This document shows, one piece after another, positions 1-9,682 of a stretch of DNA of 64,000 nt. Positions within the stretch are counted from its first letter, which is position 1; every line of letters begins with the position of its first letter. A program made the translations under genes and the position numbers. A model generated the notes under the pieces. It was given only the letters and a program-made list of their open reading frames with translations. It did no database searches and was not told the DNA's origin. This stretch comes from Gammaproteobacteria bacterium (GTDB lineage: Bacteria; Pseudomonadota; Gammaproteobacteria; SZUA-140). The stretch covers positions 1-64,000 of the forward strand of contig JACREF010000009.1 in the NCBI GenBank assembly GCA_016218365.1. Direction: 5' to 3'.

Positions 1-283
1 AGCGCGTACCGAAGGGCCGCTACTCACCACGAACGGCTTGTTGCCGCGCTGGGCACCTGTTCACCACGAAGGTGTGTTGTCCGCTGGGCACCCGCTCACC
101 CCGGACGGTTTCCCCCCGTCCCGTTCGCCCTGAGTAGCGCTGCACAGCAGCGCGTATCGAAGGGTCCGTCCTGAAAGTGACCTTGATCATACAGCGAAGG
201 ACCGCTCTGGTCATCGCCGGCAGAGCTGTTATACTGCGACGCAACGGAAACATTATAACTAAAGAGCCCGCACCGACACCGAC
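1..283. other. Non-coding region upstream of dapF with dispersed repeat fragments
   Basis: No convincing gene is seen here. Segments such as 'cgttcgccctgagtagcg' and 'gcgcgtatcgaagg' recur, often in inverted orientation, in the non-coding stretch at about 17810-17955, so this is dispersed repeat material. A TTATACT hexamer-like box near 230 and an AT-rich stretch near 250-260 could form a promoter for dapF, but no clear -35 box is visible. Confidence 0.5.
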
Positions 284-1114
284 ATGCGCCTCCGCTTCAC
301 CAAGATGCATGGTTTAGGCAACGACTTCGTCGTCATTGATGGCATCCATCAGTCCGTCGCGCTGACGGCGGAACAGATCCGTTTCATCGCCCATCGTCAT
401 TTTGGCATCGGCTGCGACCAGGTGCTGGTCGTTGAACGCCCGCGCGATCCGCGCGCCGATTTCCTGTATCGCATCTACAATTCCGACGGCAGCGAGGTCA
501 GCCAGTGTGGCAATGGCGCGCGTTGTTTTGCCCGTTTTGTCCATGATCAGGGTCTGACCGGCAAGGACGACATCGTCGTCGAGACCCATGCCGGACTGAT
601 CCGGCCGCAGTTGCAGTCCGGCGGGCTGGTGACCGTCGACCTGGGGGTGCCGCAGCTGGAACCGGCGCAGATCCCGATTGACACCCCCCGTCGCCAGCCG
701 ACCTACACCCTGCAGCTCGACGGCGCGACGGTCAGCTTCAGCGCCGTGTCGCTGGGCAATCCGCACGCCGTGCTGCGGGTCGGCGATGTGACGCGGGCGC
801 CAGTCGCGACACTGGGGCCGCAGCTCGAATCGCATCCGTTCTTTCCGCAGCGCGTCAATGTCGGTTTCATGGAGGTCGTCGACCGCCAGCACATCCGGCT
901 GCGGGTGTTTGAGCGCGGCAGTGGTGAGACCATGGCCTGTGGCAGCGGGGCCTGTGCGGCGGTGGTGGCGGGGCGGTTGCAGGGCGTGCTGGATCGGCGC
1001 GTGGCGGTCGAGCTGTCGGGGGGCAGTCTGTTCATTGACTGGCAGGGTGAGGGTGAGCCGGTGCTGATGACCGGTCCGGCGACAACAGTCTACAACGGGG
1101 AGATCGAACTATGA
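284..1114 (+). CDS. dapF: Diaminopimelate epimerase
   Basis: This cytoplasmic enzyme converts LL- to meso-diaminopimelate, used for lysine and for peptidoglycan cross-links. The 276-residue length is normal for the family. The N-terminus carries the hallmark KMHGLGNDF. The two catalytic cysteines of the cofactor-independent racemase mechanism are visible: C75 in QCGNGAR and C219 in ACGSGAC. The two halves form the expected pseudo-symmetric epimerase fold. The ATG at 284 has only a weak ribosome-binding site. The stop codon overlaps the next gene by 4 bp (ATGA), so dapF, the DUF484 gene and xerC are probably one transcript, an order common in gammaproteobacteria. Confidence 0.97.
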   Translation: MRLRFTKMHGLGNDFVVIDGIHQSVALTAEQIRFIAHRHFGIGCDQVLVVERPRDPRADFLYRIYNSDGSEVSQCGNGARCFARFVHDQGLTGKDDIVVETHAGLIRPQLQSGGLVTVDLGVPQLEPAQIPIDTPRRQPTYTLQLDGATVSFSAVSLGNPHAVLRVGDVTRAPVATLGPQLESHPFFPQRVNVGFMEVVDRQHIRLRVFERGSGETMACGSGACAAVVAGRLQGVLDRRVAVELSGGSLFIDWQGEGEPVLMTGPATTVYNGEIEL

Positions 1115-1866
1115 CAATTACAACAGATCACGAAACCGTAGCACCGGGGATCAGCACGGCCCAGGTGGCCGCCTATCTGCGCGCCCACCCCGAGTTTTTT
1201 GTCACCCACCCCTATCTGCTGTCCGAGATCACCATTCCGCACGGCATCAGCAGCGCCGCCTCGCTGCTCGAATATCAGATCAAGGTGTTGCGGGACCAGA
1301 ACGGCCGCAGCAATGATCGATTGCAATCATTGATCGATATTGCCCGTGACAACGACGCGGTGATCCGCCGTTTGCACACACTGACGCTGAGCCTGCTCGA
1401 TACCAGCAGCCTGCAGGAGGCGCTGGTGATGCTGAACACCAGCCTGCGCCATGACTTCAGCGCCGACGCGGTGGCCTTGCATCTGTTCACCGCCGCGCCC
1501 TATGCCAACCCGGAGGAGATGCCGGCCGAGTTCATGAATGTGCACTGTTATGGCGACGATGACCCGATGCGCGGCGAGCTGGAGCGGCAGTTCACCGCCG
1601 GCGAGCCGTTTCTCGGTGTGCTGGACAAGGAGCGCACCCGGATGCTGTTCGCGCAGCGTTCCGCGCTGGCGGGCTCGGTGGCCTTGTTGCCGCTGGGTTT
1701 CACGATGTCATTCTTCCCGGAGCGGCCGCCGCTCGGCGTGCTGGCCATCGGCAACCGGGATCGTAACCATTACACCACCACGATGGGCACCCTGTATCTG
1801 AAATACATGGGTGAGTTCGTGTCGCGGATCCTGCTGGCCAGGCTGCAGCCGGCGTCCCAGGGCTAG
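1111..1866 (+). CDS. DUF484 family protein (GAF-like)
   Basis: This 251-residue protein belongs to DUF484, a GAF-like family usually encoded between dapF and xerC in gammaproteobacteria. An N-terminal segment (about 10-60, with AAYLRAHPEFF) leads into a helical stretch and a GAF-like domain (about 85-250). No catalytic motif is visible and the molecular role is not established. It overlaps dapF by 4 bp and lies 3 bp before xerC, so translation is probably coupled. The diaguanylate cyclase at 26966 has an N-terminal region of similar character (LLPL...G...IG segment), which may be a paralogous sensor domain. Confidence 0.9.
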   Translation: MTITTDHETVAPGISTAQVAAYLRAHPEFFVTHPYLLSEITIPHGISSAASLLEYQIKVLRDQNGRSNDRLQSLIDIARDNDAVIRRLHTLTLSLLDTSSLQEALVMLNTSLRHDFSADAVALHLFTAAPYANPEEMPAEFMNVHCYGDDDPMRGELERQFTAGEPFLGVLDKERTRMLFAQRSALAGSVALLPLGFTMSFFPERPPLGVLAIGNRDRNHYTTTMGTLYLKYMGEFVSRILLARLQPASQG

Positions 1867-1869
1867 ACC

Positions 1870-2772
1870 GTGGCGCTCCACCTCGGGCTGGAGCAGTTCA
1901 TCGCGCATCTGCAACAGGTACGGCGTTATTCACCGCTGACCGTCACCCATTACCGCCGCGATCTGCAGCGTGTCATCGCCTATTGCACTGAGCAGCGCAT
2001 CACCCGCTGGGCGGATCTGGATCAGCCGCAGCTGCGCCAGTTCATCGCTGCGCAGCATCACCGCGGGCTCGGTGGCCGCAGCCTGCAACGGTTGCTGTCG
2101 GCGCTGCGCACACTGTTTCGTTTCCTGCTCGAGCACGGCGCCGTGCAGCACAACCCGGCGCTGGGCCTGCGGCCGCCGAGGTCGCCGCGCCGCTTGCCGG
2201 CGACGCTGGATGTCGATCAGATGTTCAGCTTGCTCGATGTAGCCGGCGATGACCCGCTGACGCTGCGTGATGTCGCGATCATGGAGCTGCTCTATTCATC
2301 CGGGCTCAGGCTGGCCGAGTTGGTGTCACTGGATCTTGCCCACATCGACCTGGCGGATGCGACGGTGCGGGTCACCGGCAAGGGCGGCAAGACCCGGGTC
2401 GTGCCGCTGGGCCGCCAGGCGCGCGACAGCCTGCGGGCCTGGCTGGCGCAGCGTGGTCAGATGACCTTGGCGGATGACAGCCGGGATGCGCTGTTTGTCG
2501 GCCGTCACGGCCGGCGGCTGACCGGGCGCGCGGTGCAGCTGCGGCTGGCCCACTGGGCCCGGCAGCAGGGCATCGCTGGGCGGGTGCACCCGCATATGCT
2601 GCGCCATTCGTTTGCGACCCATGTGCTGGAGTCGAGCGGCGACCTGCGGGCGGTGCAGGAACTGCTGGGTCACAGCGACATCGCTACGACCCAGGTCTAT
2701 ACCCACCTCGATTTCCAGCACCTGGCCGCGGTCTATGACAAGGCCCATCCGCGCGCCAAGCGCCGTTCCTGA
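1870..2772 (+). CDS. xerC: Site-specific tyrosine recombinase XerC
   Basis: XerC acts with XerD at dif to resolve chromosome dimers at division. The protein has 300 residues, typical for XerC. An N-terminal SAM-like core-binding domain (about 5-90) precedes the catalytic domain (about 110-295). All six catalytic residues can be seen: R147 in SGLRLAE, K171 in TGKGGK, H242 and R245 in HMLRHSFATH, H268 in LGHSDIATT, and the nucleophile Y277. The start is GTG at 1870, three bases after the DUF484 stop. XerD would also conserve these residues; the dapF-DUF484-xerC order decides for XerC. It is followed by repeat element A. Confidence 0.96.
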   Translation: MALHLGLEQFIAHLQQVRRYSPLTVTHYRRDLQRVIAYCTEQRITRWADLDQPQLRQFIAAQHHRGLGGRSLQRLLSALRTLFRFLLEHGAVQHNPALGLRPPRSPRRLPATLDVDQMFSLLDVAGDDPLTLRDVAIMELLYSSGLRLAELVSLDLAHIDLADATVRVTGKGGKTRVVPLGRQARDSLRAWLAQRGQMTLADDSRDALFVGRHGRRLTGRAVQLRLAHWARQQGIAGRVHPHMLRHSFATHVLESSGDLRAVQELLGHSDIATTQVYTHLDFQHLAAVYDKAHPRAKRRS

Positions 2773-2785
2773 TCAGTTTGGCAGT

Positions 2786-2937
2786 TTGGGGTCAGAGTAA
2801 AAACTCCTGACTATGCACTGTTGCTGAAGGCGGGTAGCCTGGGTTGAGCGACAGCGAAACCCGGGTTTCACTCCGTTCAACCCAGGCTACCTCCTATCAA
2901 AAACGCTTAAGTAAGTACCATTCTACTCTGACCCCAA
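2786..2937. repeat. Composite palindromic repeat element, copy A
   Basis: An inverted-repeat pair TTGGGGTCAGAGTA (2786-2799) and its reverse complement (2924-2937) bounds the element. Inside is a 59-bp palindrome-like core (2833-2891) whose arms read GGTAGCCTGGGTTGA and TCAACCCAGGCTACC, followed by CTTAAGTAAGTACCATT. The same core occurs at 11656-11714 and 15348-15406; copy A lies in opposite orientation to copy B. The GGGTCAGAGTA-type ends resemble small repeats that are dispersed near REP-associated transposases in proteobacteria, but no transposase is present here. Confidence 0.85.
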
Positions 2938-2944
2938 GCTTAGT

Positions 2945-2969
2945 GACCGCTCCGGCCTTGGTGTACAAT
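2945..2969 (+). promoter_or_regulatory. Weak sigma70-like promoter candidate for hslVU
   Basis: A TACAAT -10 box (2964-2969) lies about 30 bp before the hslV start, with a poor -35 candidate upstream. No convincing sigma32 heat-shock signature was found, although hslVU is heat-shock controlled in many relatives. Low confidence. Confidence 0.3.
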
Positions 2970-2998
2970 CCCCGCTTACATTGATTCAGGAGGCGGCG

Positions 2999-3538
2999 GT
3001 GGAACAGTTCAGGGGCACGACGATACTTTCGGTCAGGCGGCATGGCAGGGTCGTCGTCGGCGGTGACGGCCAGGTGTCGCTGGGCAACACCGTCGTCAAG
3101 GGCAATGCCCGCAAGGTGCGCCGGCTGTATCACGACAAGGTGCTGGCCGGATTTGCCGGCGGCACTGCCGATGCCTTCACGCTGTTCGAGCGTTTCGAGG
3201 GCAAGCTGGAAAAGTTTTCCGGCAACCTGACGCGCTCGGCGGTCGAACTGGCCAAGGACTGGCGCACCGATCGCATGCTGCGCCGCCTCGAGGCGATGCT
3301 GCTGGTCGCCGACCGCGAGGCCTCGCTGATCATCTCCGGCAACGGCGATGTCATCGAGCCGGAGGACGACCTGATGGCGATCGGCTCCGGCGGTGCCTTT
3401 GCCCAGGCGGCGGCGCTGGCGCTGCTGCGCAACACCGAACTCGATGCCCGCGCAATCGTCGAACAGGGCCTGGCGATCGCGGCGCGGATCTGCGTCTACA
3501 CCAATGACAACCTGACCATCGAAGAGCTGGAGGTCTGA
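2999..3538 (+). CDS. hslV: ATP-dependent protease subunit HslV
   Basis: HslV is the peptidase chamber of the HslUV (ClpYQ) protease, an N-terminal threonine hydrolase related to proteasome beta subunits. The GTG at 2999 is chosen because AGGAGG (2988-2993) sits 5 nt upstream; this gives a 179-residue protein. Residues 1-6 (VEQFRG, first residue read as Met) would be removed to expose the catalytic Thr7 of TTILSVRR. The GDGQVSLGN and [15 protein letters not shown] blocks are characteristic. The hslU start follows the stop by 2 bp, so the two subunits are co-translated. Confidence 0.96.
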   Translation: MEQFRGTTILSVRRHGRVVVGGDGQVSLGNTVVKGNARKVRRLYHDKVLAGFAGGTADAFTLFERFEGKLEKFSGNLTRSAVELAKDWRTDRMLRRLEAMLLVADREASLIISGNGDVIEPEDDLMAIGSGGAFAQAAALALLRNTELDARAIVEQGLAIAARICVYTNDNLTIEELEV

Positions 3539-3540
3539 GC

Positions 3541-4860
3541 ATGTCGGAGATGACGCCGCGCGAGATCGTCCAGGAACTCGACAAACACATCGTCGGCCAG
3601 AATGATGCCAAGCGCGCGGTGGCAATCGCCTTGCGCAACCGCTGGCGCCGTTCGCAGGTACCGGAGGCCTTGCGCAACGAGATCTCACCGAAGAATATCC
3701 TGATGATCGGCCCGACCGGTGTCGGCAAGACCGAGATCGCGCGCCGGCTGGCGCGGCTCGCCCATGCCCCGTTCATCAAGGTCGAGGCCACCAAGTTCAC
3801 CGAGGTCGGCTATGTCGGCCGCGACGTTGAATCGATCATCCGCGACCTGATGGACATCGCGATCAAGATGACGCGCGAGCAGGCGATGGCCAAGGTGCGG
3901 CACCGCGCCGAGGAGAATGCCGAGGAACGCATCCTCGATATCCTGCTGCCGCCGGCGCGCGGCATCCAGCCCACCGACAGCCCGAGCGAGACCCGGCAGA
4001 AATTCCGCAAGAAGCTGCGCGAGGGTGAGCTCGACAACAACGAGATCGAGGTCGATGTCAGTGCCGGCGGCATCGGCGTCGAGATCATGGCGCCGCCGGG
4101 CATGGAAGAGATGTCGAGCCAGTTGCAGGGCCTGTTCCAGAACATGGCCGGTCAACGCACCAAACGCCGCACACTGCGGATCCGCGAGGCCTTCCGCTTG
4201 CTGAGCGATGACGAGGCGGGCAAGCTGATCAACGAGGACGAGATCAAGAACCAGGCGGTGCACAACGTCGAGCAGAACGGCATCGTGTTCATCGACGAGA
4301 TCGACAAGATCACCAGCCGTTCCGACAAGGGCGGGCCGGATGTGTCGCGCGAGGGGGTGCAGCGCGACCTGCTGCCGCTGGTCGAGGGCTCGACGGTGAC
4401 GACCAAGTCCGGCATCATCAAGACCGATCACATCCTGTTCATCGCCTCCGGCGCCTTTCACCTGTCGCGACCGACCGACCTGATCCCGGAGTTGCAGGGC
4501 CGGCTGCCGATCCGCGTCGAGTTGCAGCCGCTGTCGGTCGATGACTTCGTCCGCATCCTGACCGAACCCGATGCCTCATTGACCCGGCAATATCAGGCGC
4601 TGTTCGCCACCGAGGGGGTGACGCTGGAGTTCACCAGCGACGGTGTGCGCCGCATCGCCGAGATCGCCTGGCACGTCAACGAGCGCACCGAGAACATCGG
4701 CGCGCGCCGGCTGCACACCGTCATGGAGCGGGTGCTGGAGCAGCATTCGTACGAGGCCTCGGACATGAACGGCCGGCAGATCACCGTCGATGAGGCCATG
4801 GTCGAGCAGCATGTCGGCGCGCTGGCGCAGAACCAGGACCTCAGTCGTTATATCCTGTAA
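3541..4860 (+). CDS. hslU: ATP-dependent protease ATPase subunit HslU
   Basis: This AAA+ unfoldase feeds substrates into HslV. The 439-residue protein has Walker A GPTGVGKT (57-64) and the pore loop region [13 protein letters not shown] (about 86-98). An intermediate I-domain (about 110-240) precedes Walker B IVFIDEID (about 248-255). The arginine-rich sensor segment [15 protein letters not shown] lies near the C-terminus. The terminal residues LSRYIL are the typical tail that inserts into HslV pockets. It forms an operon with hslV, and the DUF971 gene follows 10 bp later. Confidence 0.97.
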   Translation: MSEMTPREIVQELDKHIVGQNDAKRAVAIALRNRWRRSQVPEALRNEISPKNILMIGPTGVGKTEIARRLARLAHAPFIKVEATKFTEVGYVGRDVESIIRDLMDIAIKMTREQAMAKVRHRAEENAEERILDILLPPARGIQPTDSPSETRQKFRKKLREGELDNNEIEVDVSAGGIGVEIMAPPGMEEMSSQLQGLFQNMAGQRTKRRTLRIREAFRLLSDDEAGKLINEDEIKNQAVHNVEQNGIVFIDEIDKITSRSDKGGPDVSREGVQRDLLPLVEGSTVTTKSGIIKTDHILFIASGAFHLSRPTDLIPELQGRLPIRVELQPLSVDDFVRILTEPDASLTRQYQALFATEGVTLEFTSDGVRRIAEIAWHVNERTENIGARRLHTVMERVLEQHSYEASDMNGRQITVDEAMVEQHVGALAQNQDLSRYIL

Positions 4861-4870
4861 TGGATCGAAA

Positions 4871-5239
4871 ATGAAAAACACCCCGCGCCCCACCGACCTC
4901 CGCCTGCACCGCAGCTCGCGCGTGCTCGACGTCAGCTTCGACAACGGCGACACGTTTTCACTGCCCTGTGAATACCTGCGCGTCTATTCACCGTCGGCCG
5001 AGGTGCGCGGCCACGGCGTCGGTCAAGAGGTGCTGCAGCTCGGCAAGGAGCAGGTCAATATCGACGCGATCGAGCCGGTCGGTCATTATGCCGTCAAGCT
5101 GTGTTTCGATGACGGTCATGACACCGGCCTGTACACCTGGGAGGTGTTGCATTACCTGGGCAGCCATCACGAGCAGTTGTGGCAGGAATATCTGCAACGC
5201 CTGCAGCAGGCCGGCCACGTGCGGCGCGCTGAGGGTTGA
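4871..5239 (+). CDS. DUF971 (gamma-butyrobetaine hydroxylase-like N-terminal) domain protein
   Basis: This 122-residue protein is a free-standing DUF971 domain. Visible hallmarks are LDVSFDNGDTFSLPCEYLRV near the N-terminus, then a VKLCFDDGHDTGLYTWEVL block. The fold also forms the N-terminal part of gamma-butyrobetaine hydroxylase and occurs in iron-sulfur-related proteins; the role of the single-domain form is uncertain. The ATG at 4871 is chosen because the longer upstream reading frame overlaps hslU and lacks family similarity. It lies 10 bp after hslU, a conserved neighbourhood in gammaproteobacteria. Confidence 0.9.
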   Translation: MKNTPRPTDLRLHRSSRVLDVSFDNGDTFSLPCEYLRVYSPSAEVRGHGVGQEVLQLGKEQVNIDAIEPVGHYAVKLCFDDGHDTGLYTWEVLHYLGSHHEQLWQEYLQRLQQAGHVRRAEG

Positions 5240-5335
5240 TGTAGGGAGGTTATGATGAATTTGTATTCTCGCCATGCCCGCCCCCGATCGGGTAGAGGGC
5301 AGGTTCCAGCGGGCATCCATAAATGCCTGTAACAC

Positions 5336-5467
5336 CTGGATTGCTGCTTTCGCGGGAATGACAAGATCTCCTAAACTGTCGTTCCAGGCGCAGCCACGCT
5401 GCAATCCGGAATCCAGACTTGATAGACCAGGGACTCAATTATGGATTTCCGCTTTCGCGGGAATGGC
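5336..5467. repeat. Dispersed 'gctttcgcgggaatg' repeats
   Basis: Two direct copies of a sequence close to 'tggattnnngctttcgcgggaatg' lie at 5336-5362 and 5441-5467, with 'aatccggaatccag' between them. The same family (ccggaatgac, ccggaatccatg) recurs at about 17600-17800. It is intergenic repeat material between the DUF971 gene and ubiE; no open reading frame with family similarity is present. Confidence 0.6.
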
Positions 5468-5515
5468 GGCCGTGGTAATTTTTGAATTAATCAGAGATTC
5501 ATTAGGAATGCAGCG

Positions 5516-6271
5516 ATGACGGATCAACCCCAGGACACCACCGACTTCGGCTTCCAGCGCGTGCCGGTCGATGACAAGGTGCGGCGCGTCGGCGCGGTGT
5601 TCGACTCGGTCGCCAGCCGCTACGATGTCATGAACGACCTGATGTCGCTGGGCGTGCATCGCTTGTGGAAGCGGGTTGCGGTCGAGCTCAGCGGTGTGCG
5701 CCCCGGCCAGCGCGTGCTCGATCTGGCCGCCGGCACCGGCGACATGAGCGCGCGGCTCGCTGCCGAGACCGGCAGCACTGGCCTGGTCATTGCCAGTGAC
5801 ATCAACCGCGCAATGCTCGGTACCGGCCGTGACCGGCTGCTGGATCGCGGTGTCACCGGCAGCATCGACTATGTGCAGGCCAATGCCGAGGCCTTGCCGT
5901 TCCCGGACAACAGTTTTGATGTCGTCATGATGGCCTTTGGCCTGCGCAACGTCACCTACAAGGATCGCGTGCTGCAGGCGATCGAGCGCGTGCTGCGCCC
6001 CGGCGGCTGCGCCGTGGTGCTGGAGTTCTCGCACCCGCAGTCTCAGGGTTTTGCCAAGGTCTATGACCTGTATTCATTCAATGTGCTACCGGTGATCGGC
6101 AAGCTGGTGGCAGGCGACGCCGACAGCTACCGCTACTTGGCCGAATCGATCCGCAAACATCCCGATCAGCAGACGCTGCAGGCGATGATGGAGCAGGCCG
6201 GCCTGGTGCGCTGCGAACACTTCAACCTGACCAATGGCGTGGTCGCGATCCATCGGGGTTACAAGGCATGA
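5516..6271 (+). CDS. ubiE: Ubiquinone/menaquinone C-methyltransferase UbiE
   Basis: UbiE is the SAM-dependent C-methyltransferase of ubiquinone (and menaquinone where made). The 251-residue protein begins with a polar stretch, then the family-specific [19 protein letters not shown] and LWKR. Motif I is [16 protein letters not shown]; later come [13 protein letters not shown] and [12 protein letters not shown], and the C-terminal block around [11 protein letters not shown] typical of UbiE/COQ5. ubiJ overlaps its stop by 4 bp, and ubiB overlaps ubiJ likewise, giving a compact ubiEJB operon. Confidence 0.97.
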   Translation: MTDQPQDTTDFGFQRVPVDDKVRRVGAVFDSVASRYDVMNDLMSLGVHRLWKRVAVELSGVRPGQRVLDLAAGTGDMSARLAAETGSTGLVIASDINRAMLGTGRDRLLDRGVTGSIDYVQANAEALPFPDNSFDVVMMAFGLRNVTYKDRVLQAIERVLRPGGCAVVLEFSHPQSQGFAKVYDLYSFNVLPVIGKLVAGDADSYRYLAESIRKHPDQQTLQAMMEQAGLVRCEHFNLTNGVVAIHRGYKA

Positions 6272-6891
6272 TGCTCGCCGCCGCGCTCAGCGCCGCCATC
6301 GAGACCGCGGCCAATCAGCTGCTGCGGCTCGACCCAGCGATGCCGGACAAGCTCGCCGGTCTGTCCGGCAAGACGATGGCGTTGCAGCTGCGCGAGCCCA
6401 AGCTACGCTTGGTGTTTGCCGTCACCGGCAACACGCTGCGGGTGCGCAGCGTCGATGACTCACCAGTGGATGTCGAGCTGCATGCCACCCCGGCGGCCTT
6501 GCTGCGCGCCGTCGCCGAGGGTCGCGAACAGGACAGCCTGCTGCGCGGCGACATCGAGATGCGCGGTGACATCGAGACCGGGCGGCGTTTTCAGCGGCTG
6601 CTGCGCGAGCTCGACATCGACTGGGAAGAACAGTTGTCACGTGTCAGCGGCGACATCATCGCCCATCAGCTCGGCAATCTGGCGCGCGCTCTGGCGGGCT
6701 GGACCCGGCAGAGTGGTGATACCTTGCGCGCCGATATCCGTGAATACCTGCTTGAAGAGCGGCGCATCATCGCCTGGCGCGACGATGTCGAGGAGTTTCT
6801 GCACGCGGTCGACACGCTGCGTGATGATTGCGAGCGTCTGGCCTTACGCATCCAGCGGTTGCAACAACGCATCGCCCAGGGTACGGCATGA
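6268..6891 (+). CDS. ubiJ: Ubiquinone biosynthesis accessory factor UbiJ (SCP2 domain)
   Basis: UbiJ is a lipid-binding SCP2-domain protein that organises the aerobic ubiquinone synthesis complex with UbiK. This 207-residue protein has the SCP2-like N-terminal half (about 1-120) and a helical C-terminal half (about 140-205) with heptad-like spacing. The context between ubiE and ubiB, with ATGA overlaps on both sides, is diagnostic. No enzyme motif is expected or seen. Confidence 0.92.
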   Translation: MMLAAALSAAIETAANQLLRLDPAMPDKLAGLSGKTMALQLREPKLRLVFAVTGNTLRVRSVDDSPVDVELHATPAALLRAVAEGREQDSLLRGDIEMRGDIETGRRFQRLLRELDIDWEEQLSRVSGDIIAHQLGNLARALAGWTRQSGDTLRADIREYLLEERRIIAWRDDVEEFLHAVDTLRDDCERLALRIQRLQQRIAQGTA

Positions 6892-8558
6892 TCAGAAACC
6901 TGTCACGGCTGCTGCGGCTGCTGCATATCAATGTGGTGCTGGCACGCAATGGTCTCGATGAGGTGATCTTTGCGACCCATCTGTTCCGGCCGTTCCGCTT
7001 TGTATTGTGGTTGCTGCCGTGGCACTGGCTGCCGCGCCGGCTGCCGCCGCGCGCGGTGCGGTTGCGCCGCACGCTCGAAGACCTCGGTCCGATCTTCATC
7101 AAATTCGGCCAGATCCTGTCGACACGCCGCGACCTGCTGCCGGACGACATCGCCGATGAACTGGCCCGCTTGCAGGATAATGTGCGGCCGTTCCCCGGGC
7201 AGCAGGCGCGCGCGATCATCGAACGCGCCTACGGCCGGCCGCTGGCTGGTATGCTCAATAACTTTGATCCGCAGCCGCTGGCCTCGGCCTCGATCGCGCA
7301 GGTGCATACCGCGCTTTTGCCCGATGGCCGCGAGGTCATCGTCAAGGTGGTGCGGCCCGGCATCCGCCGCGAGATCGAGCGCGACATCGATCTATTATAT
7401 GCGCTGGCCGATCTGGCCACGCGCTACTGGCCCGATGGCCGTCGGCTGCGGCCACGTGCTGTCGTGGCCGAGTTCGAGAAGACCTTGCTCGACGAGCTCG
7501 ACCTGCAACGTGAGGCCGCCAATGCCTCGCAGCTGCGGCGCAACTTCGCCGGCTCGCCGCTGCTGTATGTGCCGGAGGTGCACTGGGAGTATACGCGCCG
7601 CAACGTCATGGTCATGGAGCGCATCCACGGCACGCCGATCAGCGACATCGCCACGCTGAAACGCCACAACATTGACCTGAAGCAGCTGGCCGAGCGCGGC
7701 GTCGAGATCTTCTTCACCCAGGTGTTCAGCCACAATTTCTTCCACGCCGACATGCACCCCGGCAACATCTTCGTGTCGCCGCAGGGCCAATACATCGCCG
7801 TCGATTTTGGTATCGTTGGTACGCTGCGCCCCGAGGATCAGCATTACCTGGCCGAAAACTTCCTGGCCTTCTTCAATCGCGACTATCGCCGTGTCGCCGA
7901 GCTGCATGTGCAGTCGGGCTGGGCGCCGAGCGGCACCCGCGTCGATGAGTTCGAGTCGGCGATCCGCAGCGTCTGCGAGCCGATCTTTGAACGGCCGTTG
8001 AAGGACATCTCGTTCGGCCGATTGCTGCTGCACCTGTTTCAGACCGCGCGCCGCTTCAATATGGAGATCCAGCCTCAGCTGGTGCTGTTGCAAAAGACCT
8101 TGCTGAACATCGAGGGTCTGGGCCGTCAGCTGTACCCGGAGCTCGATCTGTGGCAGACCGCCAAGCCATTTCTGGAGCGCTGGACCGCCGATCAGGTCGG
8201 CCCGAAGGCCTTCTTCCGCGCGCTGCGCGACAACGCCAAGCACTGGCTCACCGACCTGCCGCAGCTGCCGGGCCTGGCGCATGAGGCCTTGCGCCGCCTG
8301 CATGACGGCACGCTGCGCATCGAGACGACCTCCAAAGATGTGCAACAGCTGCGTGACGAGATCCGCGCGGCTTCACAGCGCAACTTCCGGCTGATCATCG
8401 CCGCCACCTTGCTGATCTGTGCCACGCTGATCTACAGCCTCGACGGCATCGCCTCCTTCATGATCTTTGGCATGCCATGGCTGAGCTGGCTGCTCGGCAG
8501 CGCCGCGGTCATGCTGCTGGTGGTCAACTGGCCGCAGCGCGGGGATGGGGATGATTAA
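6888..8558 (+). CDS. ubiB: Ubiquinone biosynthesis regulatory kinase-like protein UbiB
   Basis: UbiB belongs to the ABC1/ADCK atypical kinase family and supports ubiquinone synthesis at the inner membrane. The ATG at 6888 overlaps the ubiJ stop (ATGA) and gives 556 residues. The KxGQ-type motif is seen in [16 protein letters not shown]. The alanine-rich nucleotide loop region reads ASIAQVH, and the catalytic-type segments HADMHPGN and AVDFGIVG follow. Two C-terminal membrane segments (about 505-550) anchor the protein. The final gene of the ubi operon is followed by 251 bp without a clear gene. Confidence 0.96.
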   Translation: MIRNLSRLLRLLHINVVLARNGLDEVIFATHLFRPFRFVLWLLPWHWLPRRLPPRAVRLRRTLEDLGPIFIKFGQILSTRRDLLPDDIADELARLQDNVRPFPGQQARAIIERAYGRPLAGMLNNFDPQPLASASIAQVHTALLPDGREVIVKVVRPGIRREIERDIDLLYALADLATRYWPDGRRLRPRAVVAEFEKTLLDELDLQREAANASQLRRNFAGSPLLYVPEVHWEYTRRNVMVMERIHGTPISDIATLKRHNIDLKQLAERGVEIFFTQVFSHNFFHADMHPGNIFVSPQGQYIAVDFGIVGTLRPEDQHYLAENFLAFFNRDYRRVAELHVQSGWAPSGTRVDEFESAIRSVCEPIFERPLKDISFGRLLLHLFQTARRFNMEIQPQLVLLQKTLLNIEGLGRQLYPELDLWQTAKPFLERWTADQVGPKAFFRALRDNAKHWLTDLPQLPGLAHEALRRLHDGTLRIETTSKDVQQLRDEIRAASQRNFRLIIAATLLICATLIYSLDGIASFMIFGMPWLSWLLGSAAVMLLVVNWPQRGDGDD

Positions 8559-8809
8559 TCCTCGCCGTTGATGGCGTGTCATTGCAGGGTGTGGACTTAG
8601 AGTTGCGCCGCGTAAAACTGTTCGATACGCTTGGACTATCAGCGACGCCATGTCCGGCGCATTCAGGGAGGGGTCTATATATGAATATTGCCTTGATATG
8701 TGAGATGACCCAGGTAGAAACCGTTGTCTGCCCCCGATAGACCGCCCGATAGACCGATAGATCCGATTGTTTGTCCGATTCCTTCGTTTGGCAGATGTGG
8801 CCCTAATCT

Positions 8810-9166
8810 ATGAATACAAGTACTTCGCGGAAAGATTCTGATAACTCTCGGCTGTGGTCCAGTGCCGTGGTTGCAGCCATTCTTTCTGCTGGGATCGTCG
8901 GAACAGTCAACTGGTATATAAATAAAAACGAGGTATCCGTAAAGTATGTCGAAATCGCCGCTGGCATTCTCTCCACAAAATCCCAAGAGAGTGACAAGGA
9001 TTTAAGGGAGTGGGCTATTAATGTTATAAATGAAAATGCACCTTTCTCGCTTGAAATAACAGGAGATTTGAGATCGCGTTTAATTAACGGGGAAACCAGT
9101 TTTTCTGGCATTGTCTCTTTTACCGAAGATGACGATACGGCATCTGTTTCAGGAACTGTGAAATAA
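8810..9166 (+). CDS. Small membrane-anchored protein of unknown function
   Basis: I do not recognise this 118-residue protein. A polar N-terminus with several Ser/Arg/Asp residues precedes one membrane segment (about 18-36, VVAAILSAGIVGTVNWYI). The remaining soluble part (about 40-118) is acidic and would lie outside the membrane if the N-terminus is cytoplasmic. Codon use and base composition are clearly AT-richer than the flanking ubiB gene. It lies just before the first of two palindromic repeats that flank the next genes, so horizontal acquisition is likely. The ribosome-binding site is weak. Confidence 0.5.
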   Translation: MNTSTSRKDSDNSRLWSSAVVAAILSAGIVGTVNWYINKNEVSVKYVEIAAGILSTKSQESDKDLREWAINVINENAPFSLEITGDLRSRLINGETSFSGIVSFTEDDDTASVSGTVK

Positions 9167-9189
9167 TAACGACGCTTTCTATGTTTTGT

Positions 9190-9258
9190 GCGTTATAGAG
9201 GACGGAGGGATTATATTTTGATCAAGTTCAGTTTTTTCAATTAATAATCCCTCCGTCC
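9190..9258. repeat. AT-rich island palindromic repeat, copy 1
   Basis: A 15-bp perfect inverted repeat GGACGGAGGGATTAT (9200-9214) and ATAATCCCTCCGTCC (9244-9258) encloses a 29-nt AT-rich loop. It recurs almost identically at 10177-10240, with homology extending leftwards through GCGTTATAG. It may fold into a stable hairpin and also end transcription of the gene at 8810. Confidence 0.8.
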
Positions 9259-9318
9259 CCTTTACCTTCTTTACCTTATAGGTAATTCTCAATAATCTAG
9301 TTAAGACGGAGAAAAGAT

Positions 9319-9682
9319 ATGAAAAAATTTGCTATTGTTTTGGCATCTATTGTCACCCCCGCTTTAGTGTATGCTGAACCGGTATACTTGGACTGTTACA
9401 CTGAATCCCAGAGAGAGAAGGAGATATTTTCTGTAAAATTGGATGAAGATTCAGGGAAAATCACTCATACAGCAGAAAATGGTAGCGCCTTTAATGCAGA
9501 AGGTTTTTTTTCTGCAACTACGACTTGTAAAATTGATTATCAAGTACGAAATTGATCGCACGAATTTGAAGGTGAAAAGTATTGCCGAAGTTTCAGCAAG
9601 TTATCCAGGCGCAGCGCCTGACACTCCTTCAGTAAGGAGCGGTTCTTGTGATATTGTAAAAATCAACGATCGGAAAATATAG
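9319..9682 (+). pseudogene. Small secreted protein gene, apparently frameshifted
   Basis: Frame 1 starts at ATG 9319, behind a GGAG motif. It encodes a clear signal peptide (MKKFAIVLASIVTPALVYA) and continues to a stop at 9553-9555. Frame 2 then continues convincingly from about 9530 to 9682 with the sequence EIDRTNLKVKSIAE and a Cys near the end. Joining the two frames by removing one base near 9540-9550 gives a secreted protein of about 120 residues with three or four cysteines. I see either a frameshift mutation, a sequencing error or, less likely, programmed frameshifting. The protein family is not recognised. Confidence 0.55.

Noticed and set aside
2773-2998. Possible sigma32 heat-shock promoter before hslV
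   Set aside because: No clear heat-shock -35 and CCCCAT-type -10 at proper spacing; only a weak sigma70-like TACAAT was noted.
8681-8740. Tiny frame after GGGAGGGG at about 8668
   Set aside because: Nineteen codons in a region of short direct repeats (gatagaccg); no support beyond the purine-rich stretch.
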